Assembly (NCBI RefSeq): GCF_018327685.1
Contig: NZ_BNEL01000003.1
Location: 3,534,001-3,598,000 of the forward strand
Origin: Streptomyces sp. TS71-3
GTDB taxonomy: Bacteria > Actinomycetota > Actinomycetes > Streptomycetales > Streptomycetaceae
Direction: 5' to 3'
Length of the DNA: 64,000 nt
Made by a program: the position numbers and the translations under genes. Under the pieces are notes generated by a model that was not told the DNA's origin, did no database searches, and saw only the letters and a program-made list of their open reading frames with translations. Each line of letters starts with the position of its first letter. Position 1 is the stretch's first letter. This document shows positions 55,034-64,000 of this stretch, one piece after another.

Positions 55034-56016
55034 AGCCCTGCGCCTATGTACGGGCCGCCACCGTGGACGAGGCCACCGCCGCCTACGCGGGGCACTACGG
55101 CGCGCACTACCTCGGCGGCGGCACCAACCTCGTCGACCTGATGAAGCTCGGCGTCACCGCGCCCGACACCCTGATCGACGTCAGCCGGCTCCCGCTGGAC
55201 GGCATCGAGGAGCGTCCCGACGGCTCGCTCCGCATCGGCGCGACCGCACGCAACACCGACGTCGCCGTGCATCCGCTGGTCCGCGGCCGCTGGCCGGTGC
55301 TCTCCCAGGCGCTCCTCGCCGGCGCCTCCGGGCAGCTCCGGAACACCGCCACCACCGGCGGCAACCTCCTGCAGCGCACCCGCTGCCCCTACTTCCAGGA
55401 CACCGGCAAACCGTGCAACAAGCGCCACCCGGGCAGCGGTTGCGCCGCGCTCGAAGGAAGCCACCGCGACCATGCGGTGCTGGGGCACTCCCCGCACTGC
55501 ATCGCCACGCACCCCTCCGACATGGCCGTGGCCCTCGCCGCCCTCGACGCGACGGTCGAGCTGCACGGCACCGACGGCGAGCGGTCCGTGCCGGCCGCCG
55601 AGTTCCACCGGCTGCCCGGTGACCGGCCCGAGCAGGACACGGTGATCCGGCCCGGCGAGCTGATCACCGCGGTGGTGCTGCCGCCGCACACCGCGGGCCT
55701 GCCCGCGGCATACCGCAAGGTCCGCGACCGCGCCTCGTACGCCTTCGCGCTGGCCTCGGTGGCCGCCCTCGTCGACATGGACGACGGCGTGGTGCGGCGC
55801 AGCGCGCTCGCCTTCGGCGGTCTCGCCCACCGGCCGTGGCGTGCCCGCCACGCCGAGGAGGCCCTCCAGGGCGCCGAGCCCACCAGGGCGGCCGTGAAGC
55901 GCGCCGTCGACGCCGAACTCTCCATGGCCGAACCCCTTCGGGACAACGCCTTCAAGGTCCCCCTCGCACGCAACCTCGCCTGCGAGGTCCTGACCCGGCT
56001 CACCGGCCGGCCCTGA
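55030..56016 (+). CDS. Aldehyde/xanthine-type oxidoreductase, FAD subunit
   Basis: A 328-residue FAD-binding subunit (PaoB/YagS type) with the FAD motif [17 protein letters not shown] and [15 protein letters not shown]. Four Cys (about 119, 129, 138 and 157) match the extra 4Fe-4S insertion known in the PaoB branch. Its start overlaps the previous stop (ATGA). With the 2Fe-2S and molybdenum subunits it makes a complex that oxidises aldehydes or N-heterocycles. Confidence 0.92.
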   Translation: MKPCAYVRAATVDEATAAYAGHYGAHYLGGGTNLVDLMKLGVTAPDTLIDVSRLPLDGIEERPDGSLRIGATARNTDVAVHPLVRGRWPVLSQALLAGASGQLRNTATTGGNLLQRTRCPYFQDTGKPCNKRHPGSGCAALEGSHRDHAVLGHSPHCIATHPSDMAVALAALDATVELHGTDGERSVPAAEFHRLPGDRPEQDTVIRPGELITAVVLPPHTAGLPAAYRKVRDRASYAFALASVAALVDMDDGVVRRSALAFGGLAHRPWRARHAEEALQGAEPTRAAVKRAVDAELSMAEPLRDNAFKVPLARNLACEVLTRLTGRP

Positions 56017-56089
56017 CCGGCACCGCCGCCCGGGCGGCACTCCGGCACCCGGCCGGCGCTGACACGGACGGACCACGGAAGGAACTTCG

Positions 56090-58270
56090 ATGCGCCACAG
56101 CACAGCGGCCCCCGGCGCTGCCCGCACGGGCTCCGGAACGGTCACACCGCCCGATTCCGCGGACGGCACGGTCCTCGGCGCGTCCGTCGAGCGCCGCGAG
56201 GGCCGGGAGAAGGTCACGGGTGCCGCCCGCTACGCCGCGGAGTACCACCCCTTCGGCCGCGCGTACGCCTGGCCGGTGCCCGCCACCGTCGCCCGCGGCC
56301 GGGTGGTCGGGGTGGACGACGGCCCCGCCCTGGACCTGCCCGGCGTGCTCGCCGTCATCACGCCCGCCACCGCGCCGCGGCTGTCGGACGCGGGCGACCC
56401 CATCCTGAACGTGTTGCAGGACGACTGGGTGCCGCACCGCGGCTGGTGCGTGGCGCTGGTCGTCGCCGAGACGCTGGAGGCCGCACGCGAGGCCGCGGCC
56501 GCGGTCCACGTCCACTACGAGACCGAGCCGCACGACGTCACCCTGCGCGCCGACCACCCGGACGCCTACGTCCCCGAGATCGTCAACGGCGGCTACCCGG
56601 CCTCCCGCGAACGGGGCGACCCGGACGCCGGTTTCCAGGCCGCGCCGGTGCGCGTCGAAGCCGACTACCGGGTGCCGCCGGAGCACAACCACCCGATGGA
56701 GCCGCACGCCGCCACCGCCGAGTGGCACGGCGACCGGCTCACCGTCTACGACTCCGACCAGGGCGCGAGCGCGGTCGCCAAGGCGCTGTCCGACCTCTTC
56801 AGGCTGCCGGAGGAGGACATCACCGTCGTCGCGGAGCACGTCGGCGGCGGCTTCGGCTCCAAGGGCACACCGCGGCCCCACACCGTGCTCGCCGCCATGG
56901 CGGCCCGGCGGGTCGGCAGGCCGGTGGCGGTCGTGCTGCCGCGCCGGCACCTCGCCGCGACGGTCGGCCACCGTCCCCCCGGCCTGCACCGGGTCCGGCT
57001 CGGCGCCGAACCGGACGGCCGGCTGATCTCCCTGAGCCACGAGATCACCACCCAGACCTCGCGGGTTAAGGAGTTCGTGGAGCAGTCCGCCACGCCCGGC
57101 CGCATGATGTACGGCTCGGCGCACAGCCGCACCGTGCACCGCGTCGTCCCGCTCGACGTACCCACCCCGTCCTGGATGCGCGCGCCGGGGACCTGCCCCG
57201 GCATGTACGCCCTGGAGTCCGCCATGGACGAGCTGGCCGAGGCCACGGGCGTCGACCCCGTCGAACTGCGGCTGCGCAACGACACCGACCGGGAGCCGGA
57301 CAGCGGCCGGCCCTTCAGCAGCCGGCACCTCGGGGACTGCCTGCGCGAGGGCGCCGAGCGGTTCGGCTGGGCCGGGCGCGACCCCCGGCCGGGCGGCGAC
57401 CGCAGGGGTGCGCTGCTCATCGGCACCGGCGTCGCCTCCGCGCTCTACCCCGTGCACTTCAGCCCGTCGCTGGCCGCCGCGTACGCCCACCCCGACGGGA
57501 GCTACACGGTGCGGGTGGCCGCGGCCGACATCGGCACCGGCGCGCGCACCGTCCTCGCCCAGATCGCGGCGGACGCGCTCGGCGTGCCGCTCGCCGCGGT
57601 GCGCACCGAGGTGGGCAGCAGCGCACTGCCGAGGGCGCCGCTCGCCGGCGGCTCGTCCGGAACGGCGTCCTGGGGAACCGCCGTCCACGAGGCCTGCACG
57701 GCCCTGGCGGCGCGCCTCGCTGAGCACCGGGGCCCGGTGCCGCCCGCGGGTCTCGAAGCGCACGCCGACACCGCGCACGCCGCCGATCGCGGCGCGGACC
57801 ACGCGCGGAGCGCCTTCGGCGCGCACTTCGCCGAGGTCCAGGTCGACACCGACAGCGGGGAGGTGCGGATCCGCCGGATGCTCGGGGTGTTCGCCGCCGG
57901 GCACGTGCTCAACGCCCGCACCGGCCGCTCCCAGTTCCTCGGCGGCATGACCATGGGCGCCGGGATGGCCCTCATGGAGAACAGCACGATGGAGCCCGCC
58001 TTCGGCGACTACACCGAGACCGACCTCGCCATGTACCACGTCCCCGTGCAGGCCGACATCACCGACCTAGAGGCGCACTGGATCGACGAGGAGGACGCCC
58101 ACCTCAACCCGATGGGCAGCAAGGGCATCGGTGAGATCGGCATCGTCGGCACGGCGGCCGCGATCGGCAACGCGGTGCACCACGCCACGGGCGTGCGCTA
58201 CCGCGAGCTTCCGCTGACCCCGGACCGGGTCCTGACCGGGCTGAACGGCGCGGGCGCCGCCGCGGCGTGA
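56090..58270 (+). CDS. Aldehyde/xanthine-type oxidoreductase, molybdenum subunit
   Basis: A 726-residue molybdopterin-binding subunit (PaoC/YagR type). The cofactor motifs VGGGFGSKG and AADIGTGART are visible, and the catalytic Glu is in GSKGIGEIGIVG near the end. The ATG has GGAAGGA upstream. Unlike xanthine dehydrogenase, it lies in the short PaoC-like class, so aromatic aldehydes are the likeliest substrates. A maturation chaperone is not encoded nearby. Confidence 0.92.
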   Translation: MRHSTAAPGAARTGSGTVTPPDSADGTVLGASVERREGREKVTGAARYAAEYHPFGRAYAWPVPATVARGRVVGVDDGPALDLPGVLAVITPATAPRLSDAGDPILNVLQDDWVPHRGWCVALVVAETLEAAREAAAAVHVHYETEPHDVTLRADHPDAYVPEIVNGGYPASRERGDPDAGFQAAPVRVEADYRVPPEHNHPMEPHAATAEWHGDRLTVYDSDQGASAVAKALSDLFRLPEEDITVVAEHVGGGFGSKGTPRPHTVLAAMAARRVGRPVAVVLPRRHLAATVGHRPPGLHRVRLGAEPDGRLISLSHEITTQTSRVKEFVEQSATPGRMMYGSAHSRTVHRVVPLDVPTPSWMRAPGTCPGMYALESAMDELAEATGVDPVELRLRNDTDREPDSGRPFSSRHLGDCLREGAERFGWAGRDPRPGGDRRGALLIGTGVASALYPVHFSPSLAAAYAHPDGSYTVRVAAADIGTGARTVLAQIAADALGVPLAAVRTEVGSSALPRAPLAGGSSGTASWGTAVHEACTALAARLAEHRGPVPPAGLEAHADTAHAADRGADHARSAFGAHFAEVQVDTDSGEVRIRRMLGVFAAGHVLNARTGRSQFLGGMTMGAGMALMENSTMEPAFGDYTETDLAMYHVPVQADITDLEAHWIDEEDAHLNPMGSKGIGEIGIVGTAAAIGNAVHHATGVRYRELPLTPDRVLTGLNGAGAAAA

Positions 58271-58481
58271 GGGCGGCCGCCCTCAGCCGGGCTGCTGACC
58301 TTCCTCAGCCCCTGCCGTCTCAGGCCCTGCCCCGTCTCAGCCCCTGCCGTCCGCCGCATGCCCGCCCCGGCCGGTGGGAACGGCGCAGCCGGGTGGCGAG
58401 GGACCGGACGTGGGCGGTGGGTCCGGCGGCCCGGCGGCGCGCGGTCCGCGTGCCGGCCGCCGGCGCCCGTGGCCGCGCCGG

Positions 58482-58928
58482 TCAGTGCGGCGCGGCGGCA
58501 CGCTCCACCACGAAGACGGGGATCTGGCGGTCGGTCTTCGTCTGGTAGTCGGCGTAGTCGGGGTATGCCTCCACGGCGCGCGCCCACCACTGGGCGCGCT
58601 CGTCGCCGGTGACCTCGCGCGCCGTCATGTCCTGGCGTACGGGGCCGTCCTGGAGCTCGACGCGGGGGTCCGCCACCAGGTTGTGGTACCAGACCGGGTG
58701 CTCGGGGGCGCCGCCCAGCGAGGCGACCACCGCGTAGACGCCGTCGTGCTCCACGCGCATCAGCGGCGTCTTGCGGATCTTTCCGCTCTTCGCGCCGATC
58801 GAGGTCAGGATGATCACGGGCATGTCGCGCAGGGTGGTCCCCTCGGTGCCGCCCGAGTCCTCGTACAGCTCGACCTGGTCGCGGGACCGCTGGCTGGTGC
58901 TGGGTTCGTATTCGCCGCTGAGTGGCAT
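58482..58928 (-). CDS. F420-dependent nitroreductase-family (Ddn-like) protein
   Basis: A 148-residue protein of the split-barrel deazaflavin-dependent nitroreductase family (Ddn type). [48 protein letters not shown] is characteristic. It probably uses F420 to reduce quinones or nitro compounds. It is a single gene convergent with the molybdenum subunit gene. Confidence 0.9.
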   Translation of the reverse strand: MPLSGEYEPSTSQRSRDQVELYEDSGGTEGTTLRDMPVIILTSIGAKSGKIRKTPLMRVEHDGVYAVVASLGGAPEHPVWYHNLVADPRVELQDGPVRQDMTAREVTGDERAQWWARAVEAYPDYADYQTKTDRQIPVFVVERAAAPH

Positions 58929-59201
58929 TCTGTGTTCCTCTGTCGTCTCTCTGTCATCGCATGTGTGGCAGTGGACGGTGCCGGGCCGCGGCCCGGCACC
59001 GTCCTAGTTTCGTGTACAACGCGCACGGGCCCCGCAAACATCCTTCGCCCGCCACGCCGGGATCCGCGGGCCTCGCGCCGGAGGTTTCCGGTCCTCCGGG
59101 GGGCTCACCCACCGGCGGGTCCGCGGGGTCCGGCCCGTCCTCGTCCGCGGGGTCGGGGCATCCTGCGTCCGCCGTAGCCACGGGGTCCTGCTTCCGCCCG
59201 G

Positions 59202-60218
59202 TCAGGGCGTCCGCCGGGTCCTCGCCCACTCCAGCAGCTCGTCCGCGGTCCACGTGGTGATGATCCGCCCGGCGGGCACGCCGCACTCCTCGGCACGGGC
59301 GCATCCTATGATCCCCCAGTCGAGCTGGCCCGGCGCGTGGGCGTCGGTGTCCACCGAGAACAGCACGCCCGCCGCCAGCGCACGGCGCAGCAGCCGGCGC
59401 GGCGGATCACGCCGTTCGGGCCTGCTGTTGATCTCCACGGCCGTACCCGTCTCCGCGCAGGCCGCGAAGACCTCCTCGGCGTCGAACGCGGACTCGGGCC
59501 GCTTCCGCTCGCCGACCAGGCGGCCGGTGCAGTGCCCCAGGATGTCCGTGTGGGGGTCCCGCACGGCCGTGACCATGCGCCGCGTCATCGCGTCCGCGGC
59601 CATCCGCAGCTGGGAGTGGACCGAGGCGACCACCACGTCGAGCCGCTCCAGCAGCTCCGGCTCCTGGTCGAGCGAGCCGTCCGCGAGGATGTCGCACTCG
59701 ATGCCGGTGAGCAGCCGGAAGGGCTTCCACCGGGAGTTCAGCCCGGCCACCACCTCAAGCTGCTCGCGCAGCCGGCCGGCGGACAGCCCCCGGGCCACGG
59801 TCAGCCGGGGCGAGTGGTCGGTGAGGACCGCCCAGTCGAGCCCGAGCCGGGCCGCGGCCGTCGCCATGGCCTCGATGGGGCTGCCCCCGTCCGACCAGTC
59901 GGAGTGCAGGTGGCAGTCGCCGCGCATCAGGCCGCGCAGCCGCTCGCCGCCCTCGGCGAGGGGTGCCTTCTCGCGTTCCAGCCGCTCCAGGTAGCCCGGC
60001 ACTGCGCCGCCCAGCGCCTCCTGAACCACCTGCGCCGTGCGCGGGCCGATGCCGCGCAGCGACGTGAGGGTGCCGGCACGGGCGCGTTCGCGTACCTCGT
60101 CGTCGCCCAGTTCCGCGACCGTGGCGGCGGCCGTGCGGAAGGCACGCACGCGGTAGGTGGGGGCCTGGGCCCGCTCCAGCAGGAATGCGATCCGGTCGAG
60201 TGCTTCGACGGGCAGCAT
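59202..60218 (-). CDS. PHP-domain phosphoesterase with helix-hairpin-helix N-terminus
   Basis: A 338-residue protein. The first 95 residues match the PolX-type helix-hairpin-helix region (LLERAQAPTYRVRAFRTAAATV, LTSLRGIGPRTAQVVQEAL). The rest is a PHP domain with the metal motifs GDCHLHSDWSDGG, LTDHSPRL, ECDIL, SVHSQ, GHCTG and DTDAHAPG, all present. It lacks the PolX polymerase core. It may act in DNA repair as an exonuclease or phosphatase. The ATG at 60218 has GGAGG. Confidence 0.9.
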   Translation of the reverse strand: MLPVEALDRIAFLLERAQAPTYRVRAFRTAAATVAELGDDEVRERARAGTLTSLRGIGPRTAQVVQEALGGAVPGYLERLEREKAPLAEGGERLRGLMRGDCHLHSDWSDGGSPIEAMATAAARLGLDWAVLTDHSPRLTVARGLSAGRLREQLEVVAGLNSRWKPFRLLTGIECDILADGSLDQEPELLERLDVVVASVHSQLRMAADAMTRRMVTAVRDPHTDILGHCTGRLVGERKRPESAFDAEEVFAACAETGTAVEINSRPERRDPPRRLLRRALAAGVLFSVDTDAHAPGQLDWGIIGCARAEECGVPAGRIITTWTADELLEWARTRRTP

Positions 60219-60242
60219 GGCACCTCCTGCCTCCATCGTGGC

Positions 60243-61844
60243 TCAGCCGGGACCCGGCCGCACCGCGTCCGCCTTCCCGGAACCACCCGGTGTTCGCGGA
60301 TGTGCCGGGGGAAGGGCACCCGCGCCCGGCCGGGCCCCGGGCACCGCGGCTGCGGCCCCGTCCGGCAGGTCCGCGCCCGGTGCCCGGTCACCGGAAGGGG
60401 GCGGCCGCCGCGCGCCGGGTGGCTCCTCGCCGGTCCCGGCGGGTCCGCCCGCACCCGGCCGCTTCCCGCCGGCCGCCGGCGACGCGGCCGGGTCGCCTGC
60501 CGCCACGGCGGGGGAGTCGATCAGGTCCCGCACCCACCGGTCCCGCATCCACCGGGGAACGGGCCCGTCCCACGTCACCTCGTCGCGGCGCGGTCCCGCC
60601 GTGTCGTCGCACGAGCTGCCCGGCGAGAGCCGGGGGCCGGGGGCCGGGGTGTCCCGGAGCGCGGCCTCCACCGGCAGGCTCGCCGCGGAACCGGGGGGCT
60701 CCTTGGCTGCGGGCGCCCGGGGCGGTGCCGCGGGCCTGGCCCCGCCCCCGCCCCCGGAGCCGGGCCGGGGCACAGCCCCGCCCTGGGCCGGCGACCCCGC
60801 GCGGGTGGCGCTGCCCGCCGGCCACAGGGTGCTCGTCACCGCCGCGCCCAGCGCCAGCGCGGAGGCCAGCCCGACACCGGTGAGCAGCGCCCTGGTGTAG
60901 CCCCGCGGCGGTGCCGGCTCCCGCGCGGGGGCCGGGGAGCCGGCCGCGACGCGGTGCCGGCCCGGCCGCCGGTGGCCGCCGGGCGGGGGCGAGGGGTCGG
61001 CGGGGTCCGGTTCGGCGGAGACGGATCTAGGGCGGCCGGTCCGGGAGGCGAGGTAGTCCGCGGCGGGACGGCCCAGGACGGCCTGCGCCAGCAGCTCGCC
61101 GAGGCGGCGTTCGAAGATCCCGAGCTGCTCCGCGGCCGCCGCGCAGTCCGGGCAGCCCAGCAGGTGCTGGCGAACGTCGGGCAGCAGCGTCCTGCCGCGC
61201 CGGATCTGGGCGTCGAGCAGCCGGTTGTAGAGACGGCAGAGCGGCTGTTCGGCGCGCTCCGCGTGGGTGAGCAGCATGCCCGACCTGAACTGCCCGCGCG
61301 CCAGCTCCAGTTCGGTCAGGGCCGAGCCGGTGTCGAGGGCGAGCAGCGCCGCGGGCACGGAGACCGGCTCGGCCTCCACCGCGGTGTGCCACAGCAGGCA
61401 CTGCCCGGCCGGTGGCAGGGCGTCGAAGGAGATGAGCGCGAGCCCGCGGTCACGGGCGACCCCGAGTCCCGGCTGAGCGGCACCGGGCTCCGCGGCCCGG
61501 TGGGAGCGCTGCCCGTCCAGCGCCCACGCCTCGGCGGTACTGCGCACCGTCATCAGTAACCGGGGGCGCAGCGCCACGGCGGGACCGGGCCGGCCGAGGC
61601 CCCTGAGTACCTGGTGCAGGGCGGCCGCGGCCAGTGCGGCGGGGTGGCCGCCCGTCAGGTCCGTGCAGAGCATGGCGTAGTCGAGCACCGGCTCCCAGTG
61701 CCGTTGCATCAGGACTCCCAGGGGGCGTGGGTCGACGCTCCAGGAGGGTGCTCTGAGGGACGCCGCGAGCACGGCGTCGGACTCCTCCGGGAACGGTTCC
61801 CGATCGGGCGGATAGCAGGGGTGCGGGGGGTGGTGCATGGGCAC
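60243..61844 (-). CDS. Sigma-like / zinc-finger membrane protein
   Basis: A 533-residue protein in three parts. Residues 20-170 resemble a sigma-70-like region (DAVLAASLRAPSWSV, QRHWEPVLDYAMLCTDL). The stretch QHLLGCPDCAAAAEQLG near 250 is the H-x3-C-x2-C signature of a zinc anti-sigma factor. A single membrane segment (RALLTGVGLASALALGAAVTSTLW) leads to a Gly/Pro-rich extracellular tail of about 180 residues, with two Cys. The GTG at 61844 has AAGGA eight bases upstream; the ATG six bases on is possible. It looks like an ECF-type sigma and its anti-sigma merged in one protein. Confidence 0.65.
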   Translation of the reverse strand: MPMHHPPHPCYPPDREPFPEESDAVLAASLRAPSWSVDPRPLGVLMQRHWEPVLDYAMLCTDLTGGHPAALAAAALHQVLRGLGRPGPAVALRPRLLMTVRSTAEAWALDGQRSHRAAEPGAAQPGLGVARDRGLALISFDALPPAGQCLLWHTAVEAEPVSVPAALLALDTGSALTELELARGQFRSGMLLTHAERAEQPLCRLYNRLLDAQIRRGRTLLPDVRQHLLGCPDCAAAAEQLGIFERRLGELLAQAVLGRPAADYLASRTGRPRSVSAEPDPADPSPPPGGHRRPGRHRVAAGSPAPAREPAPPRGYTRALLTGVGLASALALGAAVTSTLWPAGSATRAGSPAQGGAVPRPGSGGGGGARPAAPPRAPAAKEPPGSAASLPVEAALRDTPAPGPRLSPGSSCDDTAGPRRDEVTWDGPVPRWMRDRWVRDLIDSPAVAAGDPAASPAAGGKRPGAGGPAGTGEEPPGARRPPPSGDRAPGADLPDGAAAAVPGARPGAGALPPAHPRTPGGSGKADAVRPGPG

Positions 61845-62171
61845 AGAGGCTTTCCTTCCGGGCCGCGGTGGAACGCGCGGAAACAACGGCGGAAACGGCG
61901 AGGCCGAACCGCGGGAGTCCCCGAACGGGCGGAATCCTGCGGGTCCTGGCCAGGTGGGGGATGCCGCCCCGGAACGGTGCCGGGCCCGCTAACAGGCCCC
62001 GGCGCCGATTCCTGCGGAACCGGTGCCACCCTGGCACACGCCGTTCACCAGGAACAAGCGCCCGGCGCAAGGGCCACGGCGAAGAGTGAGAGGTGCCTCC
62101 GCGGATCCCCCCGAGAGGTCGTACGGCTATACGAAAAAGCGACGTTCCTTCGACGGATGATCGCTTTGTGC

Positions 62172-62405
62172 GAAGGGGTGGACGATTCCCCGGGAAGGTG
62201 GTGGACGAGCGCCCCCCGGGGGGAACGCGATGAACGAGCGCTCCAGGGAGGGGAAGGCGATGGACGAGCGTCCCCCCGGGGAAAGCGGTGGACGAGCCTC
62301 CCAGGGCGAGAAGCGGTGGCCGAACGCTCCCCTCGGCGGCGCAAAGCGGTGGAGGAGCGCTCCCCCAGGGCGCTCCCCCAGGGGGAGAGCGGCGGGCACT
62401 CGCTG
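62172..62405. repeat. Imperfect tandem repeats of about 28-34 bases
   Basis: Seven or eight degraded copies of a unit like GCGGTGGACGAGCGCTCCC followed by a C/G run and AAA. Copies start near 62172, 62199, 62227, 62257, 62285, 62313 and 62346, with a partial one after. Many hold a short C-run/G-run stem. The surrounding 575-base gap 61845-62418 has no gene I can support. Confidence 0.65.
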
Positions 62406-62418
62406 CCCCCGGGGTGTG

Positions 62419-63348
62419 TCAGTGCGCTGCGCCGCTCTTGTCCGGCGGTGACTCGGTCACGTCCAGGAAGATCGGGTCGGCCTCCGGCACGGCGTCGTTC
62501 ATCGATGCCTTGATGCGCTCCGAGACCAGTTCCACTTCCTCGCTGTCCAGCCCGGGCGCGAGGTCGATGCGCGCGGCCACCAGCGTGGAGTCGAGACCGA
62601 GCCGCATGGTGTGCAGCGACTCGACGTTGTCGATCTCCGGCTGGGCGCTCAGCAGGTCCCGGATCTTCCGTCGCAGCCCGGGATCGACCGACTGCCCGAT
62701 GAGCTGGTCCCGGGCCTCGCTGCCCAGCCGGTACGCGACGTGGACGAGGAGCACACCGATGGCGAACGACGCCGAGGCCTCCCAGACCACCTGCCCGGTG
62801 ACCATGTGCAGCGCCAGCCCCGCCAACGCCAGCGTCACGCCGAGCACCGCGGTGCCGTCCTCGGCGAGCACGGTGCGCAGCGCCGGGTCCTCCAGTCCCT
62901 TCGAACCCGGGTCGTTGCGCGCCTGATGGATCGCCCGCAGCAGTGAACCGCCCTCGAAGAGCAGAGCGACGGCCAGCACGATCAGCCCGGCCACGTACCC
63001 CGTGGAACTCTCCCCGCCACCGCTCCGCAGCGCCTCGAAGCCCTGGAAGACGGAGAAGCAGCCGCCCATCACGAAGATGCCGACCGCCGCGAGCAGCGAC
63101 CAGAAGTAGCGCTCCTTGCCGTAACCGAAGGGGTGCCGGCTGTCCGGCGGGCGGCGGCTGCGGTGCAGCGCGGCCAGCAGGAAGATCTCGTTGAGGCTGT
63201 CGGCGACCGAGTGCGCCGCCTCCGACAGCAGCGCGGGCGATCCCGAGAGCAGGCCGCCCACGGCCTTGGCGATGGCGATCGCCACGTTGGCGCCCAGCGC
63301 CACCAGAACGGTGAGCCGCGTCTTGCGGTCCGAAGATGTTCCACTCAC
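62419..63348 (-). CDS. Cation diffusion facilitator (CDF) efflux transporter
   Basis: A 309-residue CDF-family transporter, an antiporter of divalent cations (Zn, Fe, Mn or similar) against protons. Six segments, the metal motif SEAAHSVADSLNE, the HPFGYGKERYFW loop and the C-terminal cytoplasmic domain (LHTMRLGLDSTLVAARIDL) are visible. The GTG at 63348 is chosen because the first helix follows soon; AGGA lies right before it, so a leaderless start or another start is possible. The 443-base gap to the next gene has a few weak GATCACCGC direct repeats and no gene. Confidence 0.9.
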   Translation of the reverse strand: MSGTSSDRKTRLTVLVALGANVAIAIAKAVGGLLSGSPALLSEAAHSVADSLNEIFLLAALHRSRRPPDSRHPFGYGKERYFWSLLAAVGIFVMGGCFSVFQGFEALRSGGGESSTGYVAGLIVLAVALLFEGGSLLRAIHQARNDPGSKGLEDPALRTVLAEDGTAVLGVTLALAGLALHMVTGQVVWEASASFAIGVLLVHVAYRLGSEARDQLIGQSVDPGLRRKIRDLLSAQPEIDNVESLHTMRLGLDSTLVAARIDLAPGLDSEEVELVSERIKASMNDAVPEADPIFLDVTESPPDKSGAAH

Positions 63349-63791
63349 TCCTGCCCCAGGTGCTCTCTCGTCCCCATCCGTCGCCTTCCGTGACGCCAAG
63401 GGGTTCCTTGCCCGCGCCTTACGCGAGCCGGTCCGTTGTCCGTTCGCCGGGCGGGCCACTGCGGTGCCCGATCACCGCGTTCGCCGGTCGGCTGTCCGTC
63501 CGTCACGCGGGCCCGTGCGCTGCCTGATCACCGCACGGTCCGCTCCGGGTCGCCGCGTCACCGGATCCCATGCCTGTCGGCCTCGCCGCCGGTCCGCCGC
63601 CTTCCACGGCGGCTGCCCGACCGGGCGGGCCGACGGGCCGGCCCCCCGCCGCCTTCCGTGGCGGCGGACGGATCGTCCTCGGTCGTGCGTCTACCCGGCT
63701 TTGCTCCGTTGGTGCCCCCGGTTTTGCGACAGTGGCGACCGGGGCGCCCCCCGGTGCGCGGTGCCGATCACCGGCTCGTACCGTGGACCGC

Positions 63792-64000
63792 GTGAATGAT
63801 CGACGGCAGACGGGTGATTCCGGGGTGCGGCGTCCGGGATACCTCGCCGCCGCGGCGGTCTTCCTCGTCGGCATGGCAGGAATGACGCTGCCGACGCCTC
63901 TCTACGGCCTCTACCGGGCGGAGATCGGCTTCTCCGAGCTGATCGTGACGGTGGTCTTCGCCGTGTACGCGGTCGGGGTGATCAGCGTGCTGCTCGCCCT
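63792..64000 (+). CDS. MFS transporter, N-terminal part (cut by window end)
   Basis: The first 69 residues of a membrane transporter continue past the window. VNDRRQTGDSGVRRPGYL leads into a first segment (AAAVFLVGMAGMTLPTPLYGLY) and a second (LIVTVVFAVYAVGVISVLLAL), the usual opening of a major-facilitator protein. The start is GTG at 63792; an in-frame GTG at 63783 is an alternative. Neither has a clear ribosome site. Substrate cannot be guessed. Confidence 0.72.
   Translation, partial: MNDRRQTGDSGVRRPGYLAAAAVFLVGMAGMTLPTPLYGLYRAEIGFSELIVTVVFAVYAVGVISVLLA

Noticed and set aside
62127..62399. Repeat-containing small protein
   Set aside because: The minus-strand frame through the repeats has no ribosome site and the units vary in length out of frame.
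62172..62405. CRISPR array
   Set aside because: Units are adjacent and degenerate with no unique spacers, and no cas genes are present.
63349..63791. Gene in the gap before the last MFS transporter
   Set aside because: Frames are Arg/Pro/Ser-rich with no start site or domain; only short GATCACCGC repeats are seen.

Overview
The window is a stretch of chromosome from a high-GC actinomycete, almost certainly Streptomyces. The coding GC is very high, the third codon position is nearly always G or C, GTG and TTG starts are common, and the gene families are typical of the genus: MsiK-dependent sugar importers, MEDS/STAS regulators, DUF5709, DUF2264, PspAB/HtpX and DasR-type chitin regulation. I see no rRNA, tRNA or CRISPR array. 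One insertion sequence is the only clear mobile element.

Bases 1-30300 form a carbohydrate island built around beta-glucan use. It holds three complete ABC sugar importers (lipoprotein plus two permeases), none with its own ATPase. (1) 200-4811 (-) is binding protein, two permeases and a GH1 beta-glucosidase, with a divergent ROK regulator at 4964-6277. (2) 10936-18532 (-) is a DeoR/LacI hybrid regulator, binding protein, two permeases, a D-2-hydroxyacid dehydrogenase and a DUF2264 protein. (3) 18675-24954 is a LacI regulator divergent from binding protein, two permeases and a second GH1 beta-glucosidase. A LacI regulator at 6438-7508 has its own operator. The secreted enzymes are a GH16 endo-beta-1,3-glucanase (27054-27947) and a GH55 exo-beta-1,3-glucanase (28449-30251). 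The likely flow is extracellular cutting of laminarin-type glucan by GH16 and GH55, uptake of oligosaccharides, then hydrolysis to glucose inside the cell by the GH1 enzymes. Two operator classes can be read directly. GGAGAGCGCTCTCC-type sites lie at 32-45, 7527-7542 and 28386-28399. A tandem pair of TGGGAACGTTCCCA lies at 19862-19909.

Bases 30385-31820 are an IS4-family insertion sequence with perfect 19-bp inverted repeats, a 10-bp target duplication and a frameshifted transposase, sitting just after the GH55 terminator. Bases 31989-38134 carry a secreted esterase-like hydrolase, a coiled-coil/winged-helix protein, an arylamine N-acetyltransferase, a nitronate monooxygenase, and a chitin-degrading pair (AA10 lytic monooxygenase and GH19 chitinase) with a DasR-like site upstream.

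Bases 38684-53780 are ordinary accessory genes: DinB-like and MEDS/STAS proteins, a MarR-controlled drug ABC exporter, an AraC regulator with a VOC protein, a quinone oxidoreductase, a small RHH/Fic-like toxin-antitoxin pair, a winged-helix regulator, peptide deformylase, PspAB and HtpX, a ThuA-like secreted protein, and a frameshifted MFS transporter beside an ArsR-type regulator. Bases 53874-58270 hold a DUF5709 protein and a three-subunit molybdenum aldehyde/xanthine-type oxidoreductase. The rest has a deazaflavin-dependent reductase, a PHP-domain protein, a large membrane protein joining sigma-like and anti-sigma-like parts, an imperfect tandem-repeat block, a cation-efflux (CDF) transporter, and the start of an MFS transporter cut by the window end.
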